33,933 nucleotides of DNA from JBOFDK01 sp051656485 (GCA_051656485.1 JBOGBZ010000122.1:1-33933), one strand, 5' to 3'. Counted from the first letter of the stretch, positions 24,905-33,150 are shown. Numbers and translations are program-made. The notes: generated from the letters alone by a model not told the origin.

Positions 24905-26377
24905 ATGTCGGTAGAAAAAAGAGCACATAAAGTGAACTTGGCAATAGGTGTTGTGATGAGTAGTATCATAGCCATTCAAGCACTGGTTACATTAGGGATA
25001 GCAGAAGGTATGAGTACGATTATAGAGGCAGCTGCCGTTGCGGGGGTACTTGTAGGTATCTATTGGATGCCTAAGATTTCAGAAGAAGTGAGGGGGATAC
25101 TGCTTTGTACATTACCAGCTGTGGCCCTTATTGCTATTATGATTTTAGATGAAGGCTTTATGTTGGAGACACATTATACTTTGTATTTAACCATTGTCAT
25201 GATTGGCTTGTATTTTAATCAAAGAATGGTTGTTATTTACGGCAGGATTTATAATATATTGTGGGTTGTTGCCTACTGCATAAGCCCACAAGCACTTCTG
25301 GGTGAAGTACATCATCTATGGGAGTTTATACAAATTCTAGCGACAATCAATGCTGTGTTTGTAATGATATATTGCTTAACGAGGTGGGGGAAAGTACTGA
25401 TCGATGAAGCGTTAGAAAAAGAAAAGAAGGCAGCAGAGCTTAATGAAAATCAGGAAATGGCACTCATTCAAATTACAGAAGTAGAGCATCTTATTAAAAA
25501 AGAAGCAGAGAAATTAAATGAGCATACTAAGAGTGGCATCCTAACGACAAATCATATCGGACAAGCGATGGAAGAGATAGCTACAGGTGTAGGTTGTCAG
25601 GCAGATGGGATGATGACGATGAATCATCAGATGCAAGAGGTTGAGGCGTATGTGGATCGTACTATTCAAATTACAGAAAATGTAGCAGAGCAGTCAGGGC
25701 ATCTCGAGGAAGCCATGGGAAAAGGTCGCATACAAATGAGTGAGATGGCACAGCAGATGGAACTTATTCGTGGAGCAGTAGGTACATCCAATGATACGGT
25801 GATGGCATTAGGTAAGCAGTTAGAAGCTATTACAAAGATGCTTTTAAGTATCCATCATATCGCAGAACAATCCAACTTACTGGCACTTAATGCAGCTATA
25901 GAAGCGTCAAGAGCAGGAGAAGCAGGCAGAGGCTTTGCAGTTGTGGCAGGTGAAATACGTCATCTATCAGAAGATAGTAAGAAGATGGTAGAAGGCATCA
26001 GAGAAGTACTGAGAGAAATTCACCATAAAGCAAAGGCAGCTATAGAAGCAGCGGAAGTGGGAAATGAAGCCACAGAAGCAGGGATGGATACCATTTTAAA
26101 GCTAGCAAAGGACTTTGAAGCACTCGCACAGATCAGTGCAGATAATAAAGAAGGCATCGCCCAAGAAGTAGCAATTATGGATGAGCTACGACGTATCTTT
26201 AAAAAGATGCAAGAAAGCATAGAAGATAGTGTAAGTATTGCTGAGGAGCATACGGCTGTTACGGAAGAAGTAAATGCCAATATCCAAAAGCAACTAGAGG
26301 ATATGGTAAGACTAGGGGAACAAACAGAAGGGTTAAATACATTGGCGCAAAAACTACACGTCATATGTAACGGATAA
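24905..26377 (+). CDS. methyl-accepting chemotaxis protein with multi-pass membrane N-terminus
   Basis: The 490-residue chemoreceptor feeds a CheA-CheW array. Unlike the classic two-helix receptor, its first 165 residues look like about six membrane helices (about 11-31, 37-54, 64-83, 90-107, 113-128 and 140-161) with only short outside loops and no HAMP domain. The cytoplasmic part is a long coiled coil whose hairpin tip holds the conserved sequence AEQSNLLALNAAIEASRAGE followed by AGRGFAVVAGEIRHLSEDS (near residues 318-357). The sensing mode is thus probably within or close to the membrane. AGAAGGAGACG precedes the ATG. It follows addA without a clear promoter and ends in a bidirectional terminator shared with htpG. 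Confidence 0.92.
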   Translation: MSVEKRAHKVNLAIGVVMSSIIAIQALVTLGIAEGMSTIIEAAAVAGVLVGIYWMPKISEEVRGILLCTLPAVALIAIMILDEGFMLETHYTLYLTIVMIGLYFNQRMVVIYGRIYNILWVVAYCISPQALLGEVHHLWEFIQILATINAVFVMIYCLTRWGKVLIDEALEKEKKAAELNENQEMALIQITEVEHLIKKEAEKLNEHTKSGILTTNHIGQAMEEIATGVGCQADGMMTMNHQMQEVEAYVDRTIQITENVAEQSGHLEEAMGKGRIQMSEMAQQMELIRGAVGTSNDTVMALGKQLEAITKMLLSIHHIAEQSNLLALNAAIEASRAGEAGRGFAVVAGEIRHLSEDSKKMVEGIREVLREIHHKAKAAIEAAEVGNEATEAGMDTILKLAKDFEALAQISADNKEGIAQEVAIMDELRRIFKKMQESIEDSVSIAEEHTAVTEEVNANIQKQLEDMVRLGEQTEGLNTLAQKLHVICNG

Positions 26378-26380
26378 AAC

Positions 26381-26418
26381 CACAAAAAAAGTAGGCATAC
26401 TGTGCCTACTTTTTTGTG
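26381..26418. terminator. bidirectional terminator between the chemoreceptor gene and htpG
   Basis: A nearly perfect stem of 16 pairs (26381-26397 with 26403-26418, one bulged A) closes a TACTG loop. A and T tracts on the two sides serve both strands. It lies between two convergent genes. Confidence 0.95.
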
Positions 26419-26437
26419 ATTCTTGAGATGGTAACAA

Positions 26438-28282
26438 TTAGTTGCTTTCCACAAGTTTAAGCATAAGTTCGTTGTTGCGAACTAAGAATGCCTGCATTGC
26501 TTCAGGGCTAAGTGTCTGATTAGAAAGAAGTGCTAAGTCATAAAGGTGATTACAAAGCATTTCTTTTGTAGATGCATCCAAGTCTTTAGCTACAAGTGTT
26601 GTGATAAGTGGATGGTTCTGGTTAAGGACAAGTGTTGCTTCAGAAGGTGGAAGTGCACTAGGATCCATACCATACATCTTCATCATTTCTTGCATACGAC
26701 GTGCTTCCTCAGATACAAGAAGCATAGATGCTACGTTTTTAGACTTAAGGTTTTGGACAGAAATCTTAAGTGCTTCTTTATTTAAAACCGCATTAAAGAG
26801 GTTTGTGATTTTTGTTTCATGGTCTGTATCGATAGCTTCGTTCTTAAGTGCGCTTGATAAGTCTGAATCAATACGCATAAACTTGACGTCGCTATTTTCA
26901 GCTTCCACATGAGACATGAAAGGACTATCAATAGGATGTGGTAAATACACAGCTAGGAGACCATTCTCTTTAAACATATTGATGTACTGTGCTTGTTGAA
27001 CTTCATCAGAGATATAAACCACTTTGTTTTCAAGTGTTTCTTTAGTCTTTTCTAAGTAGTCAGGAAGTGTGATATAGTCCTCGTCAGTGGTCTTGTAGAG
27101 GATATGATCCTTCATTTTTGTGAAGAATTTCTGTTCTCTTAGGCAACCATACTTGATAAATGGTGCGATAGAATCCCAAAACTTCTTGTAATTCTCTGTA
27201 TCATTTTTAGAAAGAGAAGTGAGTTTATCAGCTACTTTTTTGATGATGTAGTCAGAGATTTTTTGGACGAAACCATCGTTTTGAAGGAAGCTTCTAGAAA
27301 CGTTAAGTGGAATATCAGGACAGTCGATGACACCTTTTAGAAGAAGTAAAAACTCTGGGATCACTTCTTTGATATTATCAGCTACGAATACTTGGTTGTT
27401 GTAAAGTTTGATTTTACCTTCTACTACCTCGAAGTCATTCTTGAGTTTAGGGAAGTAGAGGATCCCTTTTAATCTGAAAGGATAATCCATATTGAGGTGA
27501 ATCCAGAAGAGTGGTTCATTAAAGTCCATGAAAGTTTTTTGATAGAAAGACTTGTAAGCTTCTTCGGTACACTCAGAAGGTTTCTTGATATAAAGTGGTG
27601 TCGTATCGTTAATTGGTGTAGGTTCAGCGTCAGTAGCATCCTCAGCTGTTTCTTTAGAAGCATCTACTACATAGATTGGCACAGGCATAAAGTTGCAGTA
27701 TTTCTCTACAATGCCAGTAAGTGTGCTGTAGTTTAAGAACGATTTACAATCATCAGTGACGTGTAGGATGATATCTGTACCACGGTTTGTGCGTGTGCCA
27801 GAAGTTAATTCATAAGTAGTACCGCCATCACACTGCCAAAGGACAGATGAAGCATCTTGATAGGATTTGGTATGGATCTCCACTTGGTTAGCTACCATGA
27901 AACTAGAGTAGAAGCCTAGTCCGAAGTGACCGATGATTTGATCGTCATCCATCTTATCTTTATATTTGTTTAAAAAGTCTTCAGCACCAGAAAAAGCAAT
28001 TTGAGTAATGTATTTTTCGATTTCCTCTTCAGTCATACCAATTCCGTTGTCAGAGATGGTAAGTGTTTGTGCTTTTTCATCAGTTGTTACTGTGATTTGG
28101 AAAGTTTCTTCAGTACTGCAAGATGCTTCCCCCATATCACAAAGCTTTTTGAATTTTAAAATGGCATCTGATGCATTAGAGATAAGTTCGCGGACAAAAA
28201 TATCATGGTCAGAGTAAAGCCATTTTTTAATAATAGGAAAAATGTTTTCGCTATGAATTGATAAATTACCTTGTTTAGACAT
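26438..28282 (-). CDS. htpG: molecular chaperone HtpG (Hsp90 family)
   Basis: HtpG is the cytosolic bacterial Hsp90, an ATP-driven dimeric chaperone. From the ATG at 28282 it has 614 residues. That start is preceded by AAGGAGTGA; the frame stays open to 28546, but the extra segment is a hydrophobic, AT-rich translation that covers the promoter. The N-terminal GHKL ATPase shows the first conserved block RELISNASDAILK (31-43), then TISDNGIGMT, then IGHFGLGFYSSFMV. The middle domain contains the usual PLFWIHLNMDYPF and SRSFLQND features. The C-terminal dimer domain is complete. No CIRCE or CtsR operator is visible near the promoter, so class I or III heat control is not indicated. Confidence 0.97.
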   Translation of the reverse strand: MSKQGNLSIHSENIFPIIKKWLYSDHDIFVRELISNASDAILKFKKLCDMGEASCSTEETFQITVTTDEKAQTLTISDNGIGMTEEEIEKYITQIAFSGAEDFLNKYKDKMDDDQIIGHFGLGFYSSFMVANQVEIHTKSYQDASSVLWQCDGGTTYELTSGTRTNRGTDIILHVTDDCKSFLNYSTLTGIVEKYCNFMPVPIYVVDASKETAEDATDAEPTPINDTTPLYIKKPSECTEEAYKSFYQKTFMDFNEPLFWIHLNMDYPFRLKGILYFPKLKNDFEVVEGKIKLYNNQVFVADNIKEVIPEFLLLLKGVIDCPDIPLNVSRSFLQNDGFVQKISDYIIKKVADKLTSLSKNDTENYKKFWDSIAPFIKYGCLREQKFFTKMKDHILYKTTDEDYITLPDYLEKTKETLENKVVYISDEVQQAQYINMFKENGLLAVYLPHPIDSPFMSHVEAENSDVKFMRIDSDLSSALKNEAIDTDHETKITNLFNAVLNKEALKISVQNLKSKNVASMLLVSEEARRMQEMMKMYGMDPSALPPSEATLVLNQNHPLITTLVAKDLDASTKEMLCNHLYDLALLSNQTLSPEAMQAFLVRNNELMLKLVESN

Positions 28283-28315
28283 TGAAATCACTCCTTTTAT
28301 AAATATAACACTCTT

Positions 28316-28345
28316 ATCATAATACGAGAGAAAACACCTTGTCAA
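28316..28345 (-). promoter_or_regulatory. htpG promoter
   Basis: On the minus strand TTGACA (28345-28340) and TATGAT (28321-28316) are separated by 18 bases, a good sigma-A promoter. The -10 is about 34 bases upstream of the ATG. Confidence 0.8.
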
Positions 28346-28465
28346 TATATCCAGAAATACCCAAAAGCCATAAAGCGTGTTAACTTTATATGAGAAAAAA
28401 AGAATTAAAAGATGGGAAAAATTAGCTGTAATAATAATAAGACATTCAGGGTAAATTATGACTAT

Positions 28466-28529
28466 AACCAGCAAACAAAACCAGCTGGTTAGTATCAAAA
28501 GAGTAGCTTCACGGTTTATTCTTTTGATA
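28466..28529 (+). promoter_or_regulatory. two stem-loops in the leader of the spore protein gene
   Basis: AACCAGC (28466-28472) pairs with GCTGGTT (28484-28490); the latter also lies in a 12-base palindrome (28479-28490). Directly after it, TATCAAAAGA (28493-28502) pairs perfectly with TCTTTTGATA (28520-28529) around a 17-base loop. Both lie upstream of the ribosome site AAGGAGG (28545-28551). I could not identify the expected sigma-G promoter with confidence. The rest of 28346-28465 is AT-rich with no feature that I can support. Confidence 0.55.
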
Positions 28530-28559
28530 ACATCAACCAAACTCAAGGAGGAAACTCAC

Positions 28560-28730
28560 ATGAAAAACGCAGGTTTAGAAAGTATGAAACAAGAAGTAGC
28601 TTCAGAACTTGGTGTACCTTTAAAACAAGGATACAATGGAGATCTTACAGCTAAACAAGTAGGTTCAGTTGGTGGAGAAATGGTAAAACGTATGATCAAA
28701 GCTCAAGAAGCTCAAATGGGTGGAAAATAA
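28560..28730 (+). CDS. alpha/beta-type small acid-soluble spore protein
   Basis: The 56-residue protein is an alpha/beta SASP, which coats and protects DNA in the dormant spore and is degraded by the GPR protease at germination. The ATG at 28560 has a strong AAGGAGG 8 bases upstream; the frame extends upstream but lacks another ribosome site. The GPR-cleavage region is QEVASELGVPL (11-21). The second conserved block is GDLTAKQVGSVGGEMVKRMI (27-46), including the GxxGGxMVKxMI pattern. It is slightly shorter than the usual 60-70 residues. It would be transcribed in the forespore by sigma-G. A strong terminator follows. Its presence shows that the organism, or a recent ancestor, forms endospores. 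Confidence 0.95.
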   Translation: MKNAGLESMKQEVASELGVPLKQGYNGDLTAKQVGSVGGEMVKRMIKAQEAQMGGK

Positions 28731-28756
28731 TCCAACCTAGAAAAGGTGATACGGAA

Positions 28757-28789
28757 AAAGGAGTAGGTATAAAACCTACTCCTTTTTTT
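28757..28789. terminator. terminator after the SASP gene, overlapping the end of a minus-strand gene
   Basis: A perfect 12-bp stem (28757-28768 with 28774-28785), loop ATAAA, followed by a T tract to 28789. The A-rich left flank makes it usable on the minus strand too. The stop codon of the 60-residue membrane protein gene (28776-28778) lies inside its right arm. Confidence 0.93.
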
Positions 28790-28958
28790 CGCGTTGTTTT
28801 TTGAAAGTATACCAAAGGCCTAGCACACAGAGCAACATAGCAATGAGGGATAAGATACTCATGAGCATATGTTTTAATATAAAAATAGATAAGAAAAGAT
28901 GAATAAGTGTCATTAAAAATAAAAGGAAAAAACTTAGTTGTAACTTTCCGTAGTTCAA
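28776..28958 (-). CDS. small two-helix membrane protein of unknown function
   Basis: The 60-residue hydrophobic protein has two predicted membrane helices (about 6-28 and 31-51) and a charged tail (KKQREKKE). I do not recognise a family. The start is TTG at 28958, supported by AAGGGGG 7 bases upstream; there is no ATG alternative in that position. It lies 17 bases after the DUF5721-like gene on the same strand and ends in a terminator, which suggests it is the last gene of the truA unit. Conservation in related genomes would decide whether it is real. Confidence 0.55.
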   Translation of the reverse strand: MNYGKLQLSFFLLFLMTLIHLFLSIFILKHMLMSILSLIAMLLCVLGLWYTFKKQREKKE

Positions 28959-28975
28959 TGTAAAGCCCCCTTTAA

Positions 28976-29443
28976 TTATAAAAATGCGTACTTAAACAAA
29001 AACTGCTTGATGCGTTCATCCCAAAGCGTATCAGGTGTTTTATCTAGCGTAAAGTTTTTATAAGCGACTCCCGTTGTACAAGTGATAGTACCCTCTTTGA
29101 AAGTCAGATTGATAAAGCAAGTATCAATATCGGGGGATAAGTCTTGAGCTTTCTTTTGAGAAAGGGATAAGATAATCTTGAAGTAAGAAGGTGATTTATC
29201 CCCTAAAATAAGTTGGTAAATATAAGGTCGTGCTTCGCGCCAGGCAATATAGGTAGAAAGTTCTGCTGGCGGAGTGGCTAAATCTTCGATGGAAGAAAAG
29301 AAATCTTTGTTGCGAGTGCCATCAACGATGGTTTTAAAAGAGGTATGAATAAGTGCTTCTCTAAGCTCGAAATTATCAAAGAGCTCAGACTTGAGGAGCT
29401 TATTCATAAAGAGCTTTCTTTGTGCAATTGTATAAAGTTCCAA
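28976..29443 (-). CDS. DUF5721-like conserved protein
   Basis: The 155-residue soluble protein resembles, from memory, the Lachnospiraceae family DUF5721. Shared features are the N-terminal KLFMNKLLKSELFDNFELRE, a YIAWREARPYIYQLILG block, FKIILSLS, and the C-terminal TCTTGVAYKNFTLDKTPDTL followed by WDERIKQFL. The function is unknown; no catalytic motif, signal peptide or membrane helix is seen. The start is TTG at 29443, chosen because AGGAGG lies 8 bases upstream. It is 26 bases downstream of truA on the same strand and is very likely co-transcribed with it, so a link to RNA modification or translation is possible but unproven. Confidence 0.7.
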   Translation of the reverse strand: MELYTIAQRKLFMNKLLKSELFDNFELREALIHTSFKTIVDGTRNKDFFSSIEDLATPPAELSTYIAWREARPYIYQLILGDKSPSYFKIILSLSQKKAQDLSPDIDTCFINLTFKEGTITCTTGVAYKNFTLDKTPDTLWDERIKQFLFKYAFL

Positions 29444-29469
29444 AAGGGATTCCTCCTGTTAATCATAAA

Positions 29470-30213
29470 TTAATCGTAATTTACTTCTTTTAGACAAAGG
29501 CCATGGGCAGGAGCAGTAGGACCTGAAAGTGGTCTGGACTTCCCATCTAAAATGCGTGGTATTTCAGAAGCTTTTAAGTTACCAAGGCCGACATCAATCA
29601 GTGTACCCGTTAAGATACGTACCATGTGCTGCAAGAAGCCATTGCCTGTATATGTGAGCGTGTATAAGTCATTTTCTTTGCTAATAGTAATGCTTTGGAT
29701 GGTCTTTATGGTAGATTTCTTCTTGCTCTTCATAGAAGTGAAACTTTGGAAATCATGAGTACCTAAAAGATACTGTATAGCTTCTTCTATAGCAGAGGTA
29801 TCGAGTGGTTGTCCGATGTGGTAAGCATATTTAAGCATAAAAGGATTCGCAAACTCACCTGTATCGATGCGGTACATATACGTCTTAGTCGTACAATTAT
29901 AGCGCGCATGGAAACGAGGTGAAGCAGATGTAAGAGAAACGATAGCGATGTCTTTTGGAAGATACTGCTTAAGATAAGCTACGATTTCCTCAGGTGATTT
30001 TAGTGCATGGCTATGGAAGTTAGCCACTTGCTTAAGTGCATGGACACCAGCATCTGTACGACCAGAAGCGATGACCTGTATCGGTTCATCAAAAAGAAGT
30101 GAAAGGACATGCTCAAGTTTGCCTTGAATTGTCTTTAGTGGGGATGTTGATTGACGTTGCCATCCCATATATTTAGATCCGTCATAAGAAATAATCATTT
30201 TATAATGATGCAT
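29470..30213 (-). CDS. truA: tRNA pseudouridine(38-40) synthase
   Basis: TruA converts uridines 38, 39 and 40 in the anticodon arm of many tRNAs to pseudouridine. The catalytic aspartate lies in ASGRTDAGVHALKQVANF. Other family blocks are ISYDGSKYMGWQRQ at the N-terminus, FHARYNCTTKTYMYRI, and GNGFLQHMVRILTGTLIDVG near the C-terminus. AGGAGG is followed by two ATG codons; I take the second (30213, 6-base spacing), giving 247 residues. The first (30216) is only 3 bases from the ribosome site. A TTG start at 30234 would lie upstream of it. It heads a minus-strand unit with the DUF5721-like and small membrane protein genes and diverges from the sensor-kinase gene. Confidence 0.97.
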   Translation of the reverse strand: MHHYKMIISYDGSKYMGWQRQSTSPLKTIQGKLEHVLSLLFDEPIQVIASGRTDAGVHALKQVANFHSHALKSPEEIVAYLKQYLPKDIAIVSLTSASPRFHARYNCTTKTYMYRIDTGEFANPFMLKYAYHIGQPLDTSAIEEAIQYLLGTHDFQSFTSMKSKKKSTIKTIQSITISKENDLYTLTYTGNGFLQHMVRILTGTLIDVGLGNLKASEIPRILDGKSRPLSGPTAPAHGLCLKEVNYD

Positions 30214-30285
30214 CATAAACCTCCTGTGAGTCAAATTTACTGTATGTAGTATGGGTAATGCATAAACATTTTAAACGTTAGCACT

Positions 30286-30294
30286 AGTATAACA
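30286..30294 (-). promoter_or_regulatory. probable truA promoter, extended -10
   Basis: On the minus strand TGT followed by TATACT forms an extended -10, about 73 bases upstream of the truA start. The -35 region is AT-rich without a clear match. Confidence 0.45.
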
Positions 30295-30356
30295 TAAAGT
30301 GCAAGTGAAAAATAAATAATAAAAATAGAATAATATTAAAAAAATATAAACTAATG

Positions 30357-30386
30357 TTCAATATAAGTGAGGGAATATGCTATAAT
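30357..30386 (+). promoter_or_regulatory. promoter of the YesM-YesN pair, extended -10
   Basis: A perfect TATAAT (30381-30386) preceded by TGC, with TTCAAT (30357-30362) as a partial -35 at an 18-base spacing. The start codon is about 46 bases downstream. Confidence 0.7.
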
Positions 30387-30432
30387 TAAATATAAAATTT
30401 GATGAGGTTGACAGAAAAAAAGGGAGAGACAT

Positions 30433-32307
30433 ATGAAAGGGCGTATACGAAAGATGTATCAAGCAACGTCCATTAAAACAAAATGGATTATCTTTGTTAT
30501 TATACTTGTATTGTACCCTATGATTTTAATAGGATATGTAGGCTATGCAAATTACGAACAGGTTATAACAAAGCACTTTATTGAAACCGTTCAGAAAGAT
30601 ATTTTAGTAGTTGCAGAACAACTTCAAGAAGAGTTAGAAGAAATAGAAAAATTCACAGATGCAGCACAAAAAGATGAGGCAGTGTATGAATATACAGCCT
30701 ATTATTATAACTTGTTAAAAACAAATAATATAAATATGGAAAATCTTAAGCTGTATCCCGAAATGCGGAATAAGCATGAAAACCTTGTAAGAGGGGATTA
30801 TTATTTAACTCAAAGGGTGACAGGGTATTTAAAATCCCTACTTTTATCAAGACAAGATATCTCGGCAGTTGCATATCAATTTGCGGAAAGTCAAGATTTT
30901 GGAACGATTGAGAGTAGAGATAAGAATGATATGGTTCATGAGATTAATGCCTTTGAGAGTAACAAGGTTTATGAAAATATGAATAGAATCTTAGAAAAAA
31001 ATAAAATTGGTTATTATGTGGATGATGAAAATAACGTTTATTTGGGAAAGAAAATCTTCTATCGTTCAACGGGAAACCATTGTGGTACGGCTATTTTTAA
31101 GTTAGATATGAAGTATCTTCTGAGAAAATATGCAGGTATGCTAGAAGGGGCAAAAGAAGCAGTTTATGTAGTAGCTGATGGAAAAAATGAAATTATGAGT
31201 ATAGGTAATTTACAGAATCAAAACAAGAAAAAACTCGTTGATTTTCAAAATACATATCCACAGCCAGGAGTAGTGTATAGAGAGGAAAGTAGAAGTCAAG
31301 CTGTTGTCTATAATACTTTCGAACACCATAATTTATCCTTAGGAAGTGCTGTTTATATCTCCTTAGATATTTTGCTAGCAGATATTCGTGCAATGTCTAG
31401 ATTTATTTTTATTCTCTGTATGAGTGTGCTACCTATTTTCTTAGTGTTAGCGAATAAACTATATAAAGAAATTATTCAACCGATATACATACTAAGTGGT
31501 AAGATGCAACAAATTGAAAATGGGGAGATGGGTGTAGAGGTTAAATCAGACCGTACAGATGAATTTGGGTATGTGTTCGGTGCTTTTAATGGGATGAGTA
31601 GGCAGCTCAAATACTTAGTGAACTGTGTGTATAAAGAGCAAATTGCATTGAAAAATGCAGAACTAAAAGCTTTAAGGGCACAGATTAACCCCCACTTTTT
31701 ATACAATACTTTAGAGATGATTAACTGGAAGGCAAGAATGACGGGAAATGATGATTTATCTGAAATGATAGGCGCACTATCAGGGATCATGGAAGTTAAT
31801 ATTGATAGACGTGGCACTCACTTTCTCACCATCCAGGGAGAAATGGAGTACATCAAAAATTATATCTTCCTCATTCAAAAGCGGTTTGGGGATGGCGTAC
31901 AGTTTGAACTAGACATAGAAGAGGGATTAATGGATTGCAAAATCCCAAAGCTTATCATTCAACCTATCGTAGAAAATGCACTGACACATGGGGTGGAGAA
32001 GAGAGGAAAAGGTGTGGTGTCTATTGAAATTAAAGAAGTGGATGAGCAAAGTATCTGTATTTGGGTTAAGGATGATGGTAAGGGAATTGCAGAAGAGAAA
32101 CTTCGATATATCAATAGACAGTTAGAAAACTTAGAGAAAGATGAGTTAGAAATAGAGAAAGGAAATAGGGGGCATATTGGTATTATTAATGTACAAAAAC
32201 GTATTAAGTTGCTTTACGGTGAAAACTACGGTATTGAAATGAAAAGCAAATATGATGAAGGCACACAAGTCAAAATGGTTATACCAAAAACCTATACTGC
32301 GGAATGA
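30433..32307 (+). CDS. YesM-type sensor histidine kinase
   Basis: The 624-residue membrane kinase senses an outside signal, probably a sugar or a loaded binding protein, and phosphorylates the next gene's product. It has an N-terminal membrane helix (about 18-38), an extracellular sensor of about 270 residues, a second helix (about 322-340) and a HAMP linker (QPIYILSGKMQQIENGEMGV, near 352). The His_kinase domain has the phospho-acceptor His421 in RAQINPHFLYNTLE. The HATPase has N-box QPIVENALTHGV, G1 VKDDGKGI and G2 GHIGIINVQKRI. This architecture is the LytS/YesM family, common next to carbohydrate ABC transporters in Clostridia. GGGAGAG precedes the ATG; a second Met at residue 12 is a less likely start. 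The regulator gene begins 21 bases later. Confidence 0.95.
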   Translation: MKGRIRKMYQATSIKTKWIIFVIILVLYPMILIGYVGYANYEQVITKHFIETVQKDILVVAEQLQEELEEIEKFTDAAQKDEAVYEYTAYYYNLLKTNNINMENLKLYPEMRNKHENLVRGDYYLTQRVTGYLKSLLLSRQDISAVAYQFAESQDFGTIESRDKNDMVHEINAFESNKVYENMNRILEKNKIGYYVDDENNVYLGKKIFYRSTGNHCGTAIFKLDMKYLLRKYAGMLEGAKEAVYVVADGKNEIMSIGNLQNQNKKKLVDFQNTYPQPGVVYREESRSQAVVYNTFEHHNLSLGSAVYISLDILLADIRAMSRFIFILCMSVLPIFLVLANKLYKEIIQPIYILSGKMQQIENGEMGVEVKSDRTDEFGYVFGAFNGMSRQLKYLVNCVYKEQIALKNAELKALRAQINPHFLYNTLEMINWKARMTGNDDLSEMIGALSGIMEVNIDRRGTHFLTIQGEMEYIKNYIFLIQKRFGDGVQFELDIEEGLMDCKIPKLIIQPIVENALTHGVEKRGKGVVSIEIKEVDEQSICIWVKDDGKGIAEEKLRYINRQLENLEKDELEIEKGNRGHIGIINVQKRIKLLYGENYGIEMKSKYDEGTQVKMVIPKTYTAE

Positions 32308-32328
32308 CAGTGATAGAGGGGGACGTAT

Positions 32329-33090
32329 ATGTATAAAGTACTAGTGATAGATGATGAGTTTTTTATTAGAGAAGGCATGAAACAAATGATTCCATGGAAA
32401 GAAATGGGGTGTGAGTTGGTGGGAGAGGCGAAAGATGGAGAGGAAGGCGTCGAACAAATAATGAGACTTCGTCCAGATATTGTTATCTCAGATATTCATA
32501 TGCCAAATAAAGATGGTTTCGAGATGATTGAAGAAATACAAAGTATTAACCAAAATATACAGATTATTATTCTGACAGGGTATAGAGAATTCGAATATGC
32601 TAGACAAGCTATTCACCTAGGGGTATTAAGGTTTTTACTCAAACCATCTAAGTTAGATGAGATTCATGAAGCCATTGAAGCGGCTGTGAAAAAATTAAAT
32701 GAATCAGGTGTTGGTAATATTGAAGACAAGCAAGAAGAAACTAGTGAAAATAAAAATGAGATTGATAAGCCACAGTTTTTAGTAAAGCAAGCTATCGAAT
32801 ATATACATAGCAATTATAGCGAAAAGCTAGACTTGCAGACAGTAGCAGATTCGCTATATGTAAGTACGTGGCATTTATGCAAAGTGCTTAAAAAACAAAC
32901 AGGAACTAATTTTGTAGATTTATTAAACACAGTTCGTATTGAAAATGCTAAAAGACTTTTATTAGAAACGAATATGAAAATATATGAAATTGCAGAGCAG
33001 GTGGGGTATACAGATACAGCTTATTTTTCGAAAATGTTTAAAAAAATAGCAGCTGTTACCCCGAATGAATTTAGAAACAAAATGTATTAA
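32329..33090 (+). CDS. YesN-type response regulator with AraC DNA-binding domain
   Basis: The 253-residue protein has an N-terminal receiver domain with acidic residues Asp8-Asp9, phospho-acceptor Asp55 in VISDIHMPNKDG and the conserved Lys in LLKPSK. A charged linker (about 128-148, EDKQEETSENKNEIDK) and a C-terminal AraC double helix-turn-helix (about 150-253) follow, with SLYVSTWHLCKVLKKQTG and IAEQVGYTDTAYFSKMFKK. It lacks the long central region of larger YesN proteins and is a compact form. GAGGGGGACG precedes the ATG. It probably activates the binding-protein gene downstream, which has its own promoter and leader. Two tandem hairpins follow the stop. Confidence 0.95.
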   Translation: MYKVLVIDDEFFIREGMKQMIPWKEMGCELVGEAKDGEEGVEQIMRLRPDIVISDIHMPNKDGFEMIEEIQSINQNIQIIILTGYREFEYARQAIHLGVLRFLLKPSKLDEIHEAIEAAVKKLNESGVGNIEDKQEETSENKNEIDKPQFLVKQAIEYIHSNYSEKLDLQTVADSLYVSTWHLCKVLKKQTGTNFVDLLNTVRIENAKRLLLETNMKIYEIAEQVGYTDTAYFSKMFKKIAAVTPNEFRNKMY

Positions 33091-33092
33091 GA

Positions 33093-33150
33093 AAAAGAGT
33101 GTAAAAGTTTATGTGAAATACATAAACTTTTATGCTCTTTTGTACTTTTT
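33093..33150 (+). terminator. strong terminator after the response regulator gene
   Basis: A 21-bp stem (33093-33113 with 33121-33141, two G-U pairs, no mismatch) with a 7-base loop. It is followed after GTAC by six T residues. It starts 2 bases after the stop codon. Confidence 0.9.

Noticed and set aside
28283..28546. N-terminal extension of htpG by 88 residues
   Set aside because: The extension crosses the htpG promoter and lacks a ribosome site, and the family begins at MSKQGNLSIHSENIF, which has AAGGAGTGA upstream.
28458..28559. Longer reading frame upstream of the SASP start
   Set aside because: SASPs of this type begin near MKNAGLES. The upstream part has no ribosome site and covers the leader hairpins.
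30270..30300. TTAGCACT resembling half of a CIRCE heat-shock operator
   Set aside because: The second half (GAGTGCTAA) is missing, and the site is upstream of truA, not a chaperone gene.
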